A DNA stretch of 5,080 nt from Verrucomicrobiota bacterium. GTDB taxonomy: Bacteria > Verrucomicrobiota > Verrucomicrobiia > Chthoniobacterales > UBA6821. The notes below the pieces were generated by a model, which was not told the origin of the DNA, made no database searches, and saw only the letters and a list, made by a program, of their open reading frames with translations. The DNA lies in the NCBI GenBank assembly GCA_016871655.1, contig VHCR01000126.1, positions 1-5,080 of the forward strand, written 5' to 3'. The position numbers and the translations under genes were made by a program. Below, in pieces: positions 1-5,080 of the stretch. Within the stretch, counting starts at the first letter, position 1; each line of letters opens with the position of its first letter.

Positions 1-2161
1 TGTTTCCTTCAATAATGCCTATCAATCCTGAAACGTGATGAAGTGTTTTATCTCCACTTCCAAAATGTTTATTACATATTGTTGATGCGTAATATTGAAG
101 GTTGATCCAACTAGCAACTACAACAGGAGCCGACAAAATCACTTCAAGGGTTATTTCACTCTCATCTAAATGGTAGTTATAATCATGAAGAAAAACTCTC
201 CCCCTCAGATTGAGATCACGAGTGATTTTTCGAGGCGCTGCAATAAAAGCATAATTGCCTGCTAATCCCCATTCAGGACGTACCTGCGACCAATCAACGC
301 TCCTGTCGTAAATGTATTCTGTTAGCTGAGAACCTACCGCATCTACTCCAAGCAAAGGAGCTCTTTCTCTTCGTGTTAAGGTGCTTGCCTCAAGAAGACC
401 TTTTTTTAAAATTTCAATTTCTTTTTGATGAGCCACGGGAATAAGACTTTCATCAAAAAGAATGACTTCGTCTCTTGTTGTATTATGCAATCCTGCTACA
501 AAAAAAGTTTCTGCTGGAATAAAAATTCCTTGTTGAGCTAATTTTTCGCGAACAAGATGACTATTCAAAATCATCGCTGCAGTTCTTGCGTTGACCTCTC
601 CACTATGACCTCCGCAAGCCCCACAGTCTAAACTTGACGCATAAGGATTATTCTCGCTCTGACTCCCGTGACCGCAGAGTAACACGATTCTAGCCAAACC
701 TCCTTTTGCAAAACCCATGTGCTGTAGTGCTCCTGCTGCCATGGCAACTTGTTTTTCTAAAGAAATATTATCGATACTAATTTGATGGTTACTTATTTTT
801 TGATGAACTCTGCATCGATGAAGTAGGTTCTTCATCATTTTGAATAAAAACCCTATTCCTACTAACTCCACAAAGACAAAGCTCGAAACTGCCGATGACT
901 TAAAATGAGACCAGGCATGTAATATTTTCTTTTTAAGAAAAATTAATTCACTCTTCCCTGCTAGAGATTCAAAGACCTCCACATTTGGTTTGATCAAAAC
1001 AGGAGATTGAGGACGCCGAGTATTTGAACTTATGTCGATAACATCAATCGGAAAACCAAAAAATCCTGCAAATCCAATAGTCTGGATGTCAGGAATAACT
1101 TGTTCCAACGATCTTCTATAAATTTCAGAACGAACATCAATACAAAAAACAGCTTGGAAACAAGGCTGCTTTATTTCTCGATTTTTGGTAGCAAGAGCAA
1201 GATCTTTAAAAAGTTTTCTCTCCATGGCGCATTCATGGGCACGTTGCCAGAGGGCCTTTGACTCGGTTAGAGAAGCCTTTTTTGTTAATTTTTCTCTTTC
1301 CAAAGCAAAACTTTCTGATCTAAAAAAATCGGCAAATGCATCGCAAATTGCAAGCTCATGAACGATTCGAATAGCAAGGAGATCGATAAGAGAATTTTCT
1401 TTTTCCCCTCTCAGATTTTTTTCATGAGATAAAAACTGCAAGTACCCTGCCCAACCTCCAACACTTGCAAGTAAGGCGTAAAAAATATCTGCCGTTTCTT
1501 CTTCTCTAATTCGAAGTTCTGAAACTCCTCTTTGAATGACAAGCACCGGATCCTCTGGGAGACTACGAACGAATTTTCTCCATCCTTTGATGCCAGCTAC
1601 TTCCAGGTTGCAATCAATGCTGGCAGCCTCTTTCCATGCTGAAAAAAGAGCATTGTTTTTCCACGGAAGAGACCAAAGAGCTTGCCCCTGATCAAAAAAG
1701 GAGACACACCATTTTGATATTTCTTCTGTCGCAAATGCGGACCAGCGAGTTCCATACCTAGCATCAATAAAAGAACTCCATAAAAATTCTGAACGGCAAT
1801 CAGATTCTTCAGATTTTTCGAAACTCTCCTTATGAAGACGTAAGAATATTTTTTCAATCTCACTTTGCTCGTTTGCTACTTCCTTGATTGCTTTATAAAG
1901 ATCTTGGTCAGTGATAATTTTAGCCTCATATCGTTCACGATAAAAAGAAAAAGGCATAGATAAGACGATACCTCGTGTTTTTTTTAGAAATGAGGCGGCT
2001 TCAGAAAAATCCATTGCAGCCAGACCAACAAATGGATTGACGGCAACAAAACGTGATAAAGGCCATAAAGGAGCAAGTCTTTTGGTGGCGACTGCAATCG
2101 CATTATTAATAAGAAATTCTGTTGGAGTTTTGTTTGTTGTTGATGACTCAATTTTCTTCAC
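1..2161 (-). other. dabA: DabA/MpsB half of the fusion (DUF2309, zinc-binding beta-CA-like domain, residues ~549 onward)
   Basis: The domain opens with the DabA N-terminal signature RLAPLWPLSRFVAVNPFVGL (residues 576-595). FCIDVRSE supplies C888 and D890. LLCGHGS supplies H1046, and LDCGACGG supplies C1061. These correspond to the four zinc-site residues mutated in Halothiobacillus DabA2 (C351, D353, H524, C539, from memory). The His-to-Cys spacing of 15 is identical; the Cys-to-His spacing is about 15 residues shorter here. Downstream, HSGEVNARTAAMILN and RPEWGLAGNYAFIAAPR are further family blocks. The catalytic site therefore looks intact. The sequence is still open at the window edge, so the C-terminus cannot be judged. 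No Met codon occurs between residues 478 and 597, so an independent DabA start would have to be non-ATG, such as the GTG at 2161-2159. Confidence 0.9.
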
Positions 2162-3805
2162 CCAACTTCGCGAATAAGTCGGGTTAATTATTAAAGGAGA
2201 CTTCTCTTTTTTATAAAGGAGTGAAAAAAATCCTTGCGTGATTAATCGGTTGACTCTCGTATGAATATAAAATCCGTTGTATGCATGCACAAAAAGAGTT
2301 TTACCAAGAGATGTTTGAACCCAAGATGACGGAAGAAAAGCACGTAGAGCTATAATTAAAAAAGAAAGTGCCGTCATAATTCCAATCGGCCATGCCATTT
2401 TAAAGACAGGAGCTGCCGGAAGAATATTGCTAAGAGCCCCTTCTGCACCCGCATGAAGCATGAAAAAGAGAAACGTCAGTCCAGAACTAATAAAGGTAGC
2501 AATCAAAAAGCTGCGTCCACTAAATTCAAGAGACCAAAAATGAAAAAGGAATTGCGCGATAGCAATGATTAAAATTAATGTAAGACTAAATCTTCCAGAG
2601 TCATCCCAGGAATGCATTCCAAGCAGAAGAGAAAAACCAACTGTGATGACAATAGAAGTTAAGAAACAAAGTAGCGTTCCTTGAAAGCCGATGTACTTTG
2701 GAGGAGGAGGAGTTCCTTTTTTTTGGATTTCATCAATAGCTTTTCCTGACGAAAGAAAAGCAAAAGCTTTGTAAAGGGAATGAGCTATAATATGAAGAAG
2801 TGCCAAGGCAAAGGCCCCAAGTCCACACTGAAGCATCATGAACCCCATCTGAGCAATCGTAGAAAAAGCTAAACTTCGTTTGATATTACTTTGAGTAATC
2901 ATAACAACAGAAGCAAAGAGTGCTGTAAAACCGCCTACTCCAGCTAGCAATTCTAACGCTCGAGGATTCAGCACAAGTAGTGGACTCAAACGAATAACGA
3001 GAAATCCTCCAGCATTAATAATCCCAGCGTGCATTAATGCTGAAACAGGAGTTGGAGTCTCCATGGTATCAGGCAACCATCCATGAAAAGGGAATTGTGC
3101 TGACTTAATCATTGCCGCTCCAACAAGCAAGAGAGCAGGAATTTCCAAGTGCTCGAAAGATCCATTTTGAGCTATTGAAAACAGTTTTGAAAAATCTAAT
3201 GTTCTGGCATCATGCCATATGATCACTATTGCAGTAAGAAGGGCAAGATCCCCCCATCGACTGAAGAGAAATTTTTTCCTTGCAGCAAGTTTTGCTCCAT
3301 CACGATCTTTATAAAACGTGAGCAACTTATGGAGTGAAAGACTTACCGCAACCCAAGCTAAGGTAAAGAGCGCTAAATTTCCTGATATGATCAAAACAAA
3401 GACGCTTCCTGAAGTAACAGCAAGCCATTTAAAAAAGAGACCTTGATTAGGATTTCCAGCTAGGTAGTTGCATGAAAATGTGATGATTGAAATCGTTAAA
3501 AATGCGACCAGCAACAACATGATCGCTGAAAGCATATCAAAGTAGAGCGTAAGCCCAATAGGCCCCCATGCTAAAAATTCAATGATAATCGCTTTCTTAG
3601 TTATTATTTGAAAAAAGGAAGCAATAACGACAAATAAGCCAGACAACCTAGAAAGCCAACAAATCATCGAAACCGTAAATCTTTTTTTATTGCGAGTGAA
3701 GTTTGTCGGTATAAAAAACATTAAAATCAAGGGCAAAGGGGCCAACAAACAAAAGGAGGCAGCATATCGATCCATCATCGGTAAAAGGGAGTAAGTGTTT
3801 ATCAT
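1..3805 (-). CDS. dabB-dabA: DabB-DabA fusion: inorganic carbon (CO2/bicarbonate) pump, both subunits in one polypeptide (3' end outside window)
   Basis: A single minus-strand frame runs from the ATG at 3805-3803 to the left edge: 1268 codons with no stop (I checked every triplet). Residues ~1-530 are a hydrophobic, multi-helix DabB/MpsA protein of the NuoL/Mrp family; residues ~555-1268 are DabA/MpsB (DUF2309/UPF0753). In characterised systems these are separate proteins forming an energy-coupled pump at the inner membrane: DabB is thought to pass cations and drive vectorial CO2 hydration by the beta-carbonic-anhydrase-like DabA, accumulating bicarbonate in the cytoplasm. The ATG at 3805 is chosen because it is the first ATG after an in-frame stop at 3826-3824; no clear Shine-Dalgarno precedes it, and Met10/Met11 are alternatives. 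By comparison with ~830-residue DabA proteins, about 80 C-terminal residues are missing here, giving ~1350 in total. The gene is divergent from a LysR-family regulator. The family assignment is firm; transport in this organism is inferred. Confidence 0.93.
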   Translation of the reverse strand, partial: MINTYSLLPMMDRYAASFCLLAPLPLILMFFIPTNFTRNKKRFTVSMICWLSRLSGLFVVIASFFQIITKKAIIIEFLAWGPIGLTLYFDMLSAIMLLLVAFLTISIITFSCNYLAGNPNQGLFFKWLAVTSGSVFVLIISGNLALFTLAWVAVSLSLHKLLTFYKDRDGAKLAARKKFLFSRWGDLALLTAIVIIWHDARTLDFSKLFSIAQNGSFEHLEIPALLLVGAAMIKSAQFPFHGWLPDTMETPTPVSALMHAGIINAGGFLVIRLSPLLVLNPRALELLAGVGGFTALFASVVMITQSNIKRSLAFSTIAQMGFMMLQCGLGAFALALLHIIAHSLYKAFAFLSSGKAIDEIQKKGTPPPPKYIGFQGTLLCFLTSIVITVGFSLLLGMHSWDDSGRFSLTLILIIAIAQFLFHFWSLEFSGRSFLIATFISSGLTFLFFMLHAGAEGALSNILPAAPVFKMAWPIGIMTALSFLIIALRAFLPSSWVQTSLGKTLFVHAYNGFYIHTRVNRLITQGFFSLLYKKEKSPLIINPTYSRSWVKKIESSTTNKTPTEFLINNAIAVATKRLAPLWPLSRFVAVNPFVGLAAMDFSEAASFLKKTRGIVLSMPFSFYRERYEAKIITDQDLYKAIKEVANEQSEIEKIFLRLHKESFEKSEESDCRSEFLWSSFIDARYGTRWSAFATEEISKWCVSFFDQGQALWSLPWKNNALFSAWKEAASIDCNLEVAGIKGWRKFVRSLPEDPVLVIQRGVSELRIREEETADIFYALLASVGGWAGYLQFLSHEKNLRGEKENSLIDLLAIRIVHELAICDAFADFFRSESFALEREKLTKKASLTESKALWQRAHECAMERKLFKDLALATKNREIKQPCFQAVFCIDVRSEIYRRSLEQVIPDIQTIGFAGFFGFPIDVIDISSNTRRPQSPVLIKPNVEVFESLAGKSELIFLKKKILHAWSHFKSSAVSSFVFVELVGIGFLFKMMKNLLHRCRVHQKISNHQISIDNISLEKQVAMAAGALQHMGFAKGGLARIVLLCGHGSQSENNPYASSLDCGACGGHSGEVNARTAAMILNSHLVREKLAQQGIFIPAETFFVAGLHNTTRDEVILFDESLIPVAHQKEIEILKKGLLEASTLTRRERAPLLGVDAVGSQLTEYIYDRSVDWSQVRPEWGLAGNYAFIAAPRKITRDLNLRGRVFLHDYNYHLDESEITLEVILSAPVVVASWINLQYYASTICNKHFGSGDKTLHHVSGLIGIIEGN
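2159..2276 (-). other. Fusion junction (linker) between DabB and DabA
   Basis: After the DabB end motif NGFY (N510) the frame continues through a mostly hydrophilic stretch (residues ~531-570, rich in K, S, T and N) into the DabA signature without a stop. It contains an A6G run on the coding strand (plus-strand T6 at 2207-2212), a possible slippage site. A -1 shift there would meet TAA at 2186-2184, and a +1 shift would meet TAA at 2193-2191. A GTG at 2161-2159 (Val549) is the only plausible internal start for a free DabA, but it has only a weak GAAG upstream. The linker is seen directly; any slippage or internal start is speculation. Confidence 0.75.
2213..3805 (-). other. dabB: DabB/MpsA half of the fusion (NuoL-like proton-channel domain, residues ~1-531)
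   Basis: This segment encodes about a dozen hydrophobic helices with family landmarks. KSAQFPFHGWLP begins at K234, the position of the trans-membrane lysine (K229) of NuoL, and is followed by the METPTPVSALMHAGIINAGG signature. SLAFSTIAQMGF precedes HIIAHSLYKAFAFL, with H342 and K346 matching the NuoL channel histidine/lysine region. VHAYNGFY at ~507-513 is the typical C-terminal DabB motif. Where NuoL has WEGVG with its key glutamate, this protein has W151-V152, so that acid is absent; as far as I recall, DabB proteins generally read W-V/I-x-x-S-L here, so this is a family trait and not damage. A four-proline run near residues 365-368 lies in a predicted loop. The half has the normal DabB length; only its stop codon is missing. 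Confidence 0.9.
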
Positions 3806-3878
3806 GGTCGATACAATAAGGTTTTATAAATGTTTCATCCAATAGATATATTGCAATAAATCGTTCTATAAAACAGAA
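3806..3878. promoter_or_regulatory. Divergent promoter/operator zone between dab fusion and lysR-type gene (candidate)
   Basis: This AT-rich stretch sits immediately upstream of the dab fusion and upstream of the GC-rich repeat that precedes the regulator. It holds the perfect 10-bp palindrome TATTGCAATA at 3849-3858, embedded in a sequence with ATAGA at 3842-3846 and TCTAT at 3865-3869. LysR-family regulators commonly bind interrupted dyads in the divergent region next to their own gene, so this is the best operator candidate. Several TATA-like hexamers occur on both strands, but none has a well-spaced -35 partner, so I do not assign a promoter to a specific position. Confidence 0.4.
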
Positions 3879-4034
3879 TGGAGTTCTTGCAGAACCCGCT
3901 GCTGGCGATGAAAAGCAAGGAGTCGGCGGCGCACAGCAGCGGAGTGTATATGGAAATACTCGAGCAGCGAGTACCGACGCGACGCTGCTAGTCGCGCCAG
4001 CAGTAGGGTTATGCAAGAACTCCAATATATCTAT
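3842..4034. repeat. Outer 12-bp inverted repeat enclosing the palindromic element and reaching the lysR start codon
   Basis: ATAGATATATTG at 3842-3853 is the exact reverse complement of CAATATATCTAT at 4023-4034. The right copy abuts the GC-rich element and includes the first two bases of the ATG at 4033. The left copy is separated from the element by about 25 bp. The two copies could be paired binding half-sites for the regulator, the outermost arms of the repeat, or the base of an RNA hairpin that hides the start codon. Chance similarity in AT-rich DNA is possible but unlikely at 12 of 12. Confidence 0.55.
3879..4024. repeat. GC-rich palindromic intergenic element (MITE/REP-like, ~146 bp)
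   Basis: The ends are long inverted arms. The left arm 3879-3907 begins TGGAGTTCTTGCA, and the right arm 3995-4024 is its reverse complement apart from one mismatch and a 1-versus-2-nt bulge, giving 27 paired positions. The interior is much more GC-rich than the flanking genes and folds further: GCAGCG at 3964-3969 pairs with CGCTGC at 3983-3988, and GAGT/ACTC pair around a short loop near 3942-3961. It has no T-run after the stem, so it is not an intrinsic terminator. The composition contrast and the arms at its ends suggest an inserted, possibly dispersed element. No transposase and no convincing target-site duplication is visible. It lies 8 bp before the LysR-family start codon. Confidence 0.8.
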
Positions 4035-4935
4035 GCCCTACCTTAACTACCATCACCTCCGCTATTTTCGTGCTATCGCTCAAGAAGGAAACCTAACTCG
4101 AGCTGCGCAGCATCTCTCTATCTCTCCTTCAGCGTTAAGCACTCAACTTGCTCAGCTTGAAGAGAACCTTGGCCACGCTCTTTTTAACAGAAGTAAAAAG
4201 CGGCTCATCTTGACAGAAGCAGGACATCTTGCACTCGATTACGCTGAGACAATTTTTAAAACAGGAGAAGAACTTTTTGATGCTCTCCAACACCGAGTGC
4301 CAAAGCAGCGTCAAGTTTTGAGAATTGGGGCAGTCGCAACCTTGTCCAGAAACTTTCAACTTGAAATCATAAAACCAGTTTTAAAAAAAAGAGAGATTGA
4401 GTTAGTCCTGCGCACCTCACCTTTGAGTGACCTTTTAAATATGCTAGAAGCGCACACTATCGATTTGGTGCTTTCGAACTTACCGGTTCCAGCCGACGCT
4501 CAAAATGGACTCCGAAGCCATTTAATTAGCCAACAACAAGTCATTCTTGTAGGCCATCGTCCAAACAAAAAATTTCACTTTCCAGAATCATTACATGGAA
4601 CTGACATGGTTCTCCCTAGTTTTGAAAGTAACATCCGAGTAGGTTTTGATCTCTTGATGAGCCAATATAATGTCCGTCCTCGAATTACTGCCGAAGTTTC
4701 GGACATGGCGATGCTTCGCCTCCTTGCCCGGGAAATTGATGCTGTTGCTTTAACTCCTCGCGTTGTGGTTCAAGAGGAACTTAAAAATAAAAGCCTTGTT
4801 GAGCTTCATCGAGTTCATCAAATTCAAGAAAACTTTTACGCCATAACTCCCTCTCGCCATTTTCCAAATTTTCTAGTTAAAGAGATGATACAAGCATTCC
4901 ATTGCAAAAAAAATGGTCATTCCAAAGATAAGTAA
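4033..4935 (+). CDS. LysR-type transcriptional regulator, NhaR-like; probable regulator of the dab fusion
   Basis: This encodes 300 residues, the normal LysR-family length. The N-terminus LNYHHLRYFRAIA starts the winged helix-turn-helix; residues ~19-42 (GNLTRAAQHLSISPSAL onward, to QLEENLG) form the DNA-binding helices, followed by the wing around LFNRSKKRLILTEAG and a linker helix. Residues ~95-295 form the periplasmic-binding-protein-like effector domain, with LRIGAVATLSRNF at its start and DLVLSN and MAMLRLLAREIDAVALTP within. The overall match is best to NhaR, the LysR branch with the N-Y-x-H-L-x-Y-F start, and I recognise no closer subfamily. It is divergent from the carbon-pump gene with a 227-bp gap, the classic layout for a LysR regulator and its target; control of dab is inferred. 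The ATG at 4033 is supported because it places the HTH at the usual distance, though no good Shine-Dalgarno precedes it. Inverted-repeat elements lie on both sides. The effector is unknown; bicarbonate, CO2 or a cation are possibilities. Confidence 0.94.
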   Translation: MPYLNYHHLRYFRAIAQEGNLTRAAQHLSISPSALSTQLAQLEENLGHALFNRSKKRLILTEAGHLALDYAETIFKTGEELFDALQHRVPKQRQVLRIGAVATLSRNFQLEIIKPVLKKREIELVLRTSPLSDLLNMLEAHTIDLVLSNLPVPADAQNGLRSHLISQQQVILVGHRPNKKFHFPESLHGTDMVLPSFESNIRVGFDLLMSQYNVRPRITAEVSDMAMLRLLAREIDAVALTPRVVVQEELKNKSLVELHRVHQIQENFYAITPSRHFPNFLVKEMIQAFHCKKNGHSKDK

Positions 4936-4998
4936 TACCATCTCCATTAAACAACTATAGTGTATTAAATTGAAAAGGGCATGTTAGAAGCGCTGAAA
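4936..4998. other. Short intergenic spacer, no gene seen
   Basis: This AT-rich spacer lies between the regulator stop and the second inverted repeat. I see no open frame, RNA gene or intrinsic terminator in it. It contains GAAGCGCT at 4987-4994, which recurs at 5026-5033 inside the following inverted repeat, so that element may begin further left than its arms indicate. Confidence 0.5.
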
Positions 4999-5078
4999 TT
5001 TTTTCTTAGAACAAGGCCGAAGATCGAAGCGCTATCCGAAGATAACGTGAGATCTGAGAACGCAGTTCTAAGGAAAAA
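4999..5078. repeat. Second inverted-repeat element, 14-bp arms
   Basis: The left arm TTTTTTCTTAGAAC at 4999-5012 and the right arm GTTCTAAGGAAAAA at 5065-5078 are complementary at 13 of 14 positions, the exception being a T/G pair that is still allowed in RNA. The interior carries the direct repeat CCGAAGAT (5017-5024 and 5036-5043), a small TATC-CGAA-GATA hairpin at 5033-5044, and AGATC at 5021-5025 opposite GATCT at 5051-5055. The stem ends in an A-run on either strand, so it does not look like an intrinsic terminator. A dispersed palindromic repeat is the likeliest reading. It ends 2 bp before the window edge and may extend further. Confidence 0.7.
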
Positions 5079-5080
5079 GA

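Noticed and set aside
1597..1863. Open frame of 88 codons on the minus strand
   Set aside because: It overlaps the DabA frame in another phase on the same strand, while the DabA frame there reads as family-like protein. It is a shadow.
2699..2711. GGAGG-repeat tract on the plus strand resembling a strong ribosome-binding site
   Set aside because: It is the antisense of four consecutive proline codons in a DabB loop, and no plus-strand gene follows.
1..3805. Respiratory complex I subunit NuoL/ND5
   Set aside because: The DabB-type W-V-x-V-S-L motif, the NGFY C-terminal motif, the fused DUF2309 domain and the lack of other nuo genes all point to the carbon pump.
3824..3872. Specific sigma-70 promoters (TATAAA-like hexamers with TTGCAA)
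   Set aside because: The spacings between the candidate -35 and -10 boxes are about 10 bp or 22 bp, outside the usual 16-18 bp, so no single promoter can be assigned.
3879..4024. Intrinsic terminator or small RNA gene
   Set aside because: The stem is far longer than a terminator, has no T-tract on either side, and lies upstream of both genes. No tRNA or known RNA family is recognisable.
3687..4025. Minus-strand frame of 112 codons starting at the edge of the palindromic element
   Set aside because: It is created by the GC-rich repeat and then runs through the dab promoter zone and the 5' end of the DabB frame in the wrong phase. It has no recognisable domain or ribosome-binding site.
3842..4034. 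Target-site duplication flanking the GC-rich element
   Set aside because: The matching 12-mers are inverted, not direct, and are asymmetrically placed, so they do not fit a transposition duplication.
4135..4359. Minus-strand frame of 74 codons
   Set aside because: It lies antisense inside the well-supported LysR-family gene and shows no protein-family features.

Overview
The window holds two protein-coding genes in a divergent pair, separated and followed by inverted-repeat elements. The coding DNA is visibly AT-rich (about 40% GC by eye), while one intergenic element is GC-rich. The gene content, an inorganic-carbon pump with a divergent NhaR-like LysR regulator, and the palindromic intergenic repeats suggest a Gram-negative bacterium, perhaps a gammaproteobacterium or a host-associated lineage such as Legionellales or Chlamydiae-like bacteria. 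Nothing here fixes the taxonomy, and that placement is a guess.

Positions 1-3805, minus strand: one uninterrupted reading frame of at least 1268 codons, still open at the left edge. Its N-terminal ~530 residues are a DabB/MpsA-type membrane protein (NuoL/MrpA-like proton-conducting family). The rest is a DabA/MpsB protein (DUF2309/UPF0753), the beta-carbonic-anhydrase-like partner. These are normally two adjacent genes. Every codon from 3805 to 2 was read and no stop lies between the halves, so this is a natural DabB-DabA fusion unless a sequencing error joined two genes. The four predicted zinc-site residues of DabA (C888, D890, H1046, C1061) are all present. The last ~80 residues probably lie outside the window.

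Positions 3806-4032: the divergent intergenic region. It holds an AT-rich stretch with a small palindrome (candidate operator/promoter zone), then a ~146-bp GC-rich palindromic element. A second, outer 12-bp inverted repeat encloses both and overlaps the start codon of the next gene.

Positions 4033-4935, plus strand: a 300-residue LysR-type regulator most like NhaR. It is the likely regulator of the divergent dab gene.

Positions 4936-5080: no gene seen. From 4999 to 5078 lies a second inverted repeat with 14-bp arms, so the regulator has a palindromic element on each side.

Working model: the fused protein takes up or traps inorganic carbon as bicarbonate, with the DabB half coupling cation flux to CO2 hydration by the DabA half, and the LysR protein controls it from the shared intergenic region.
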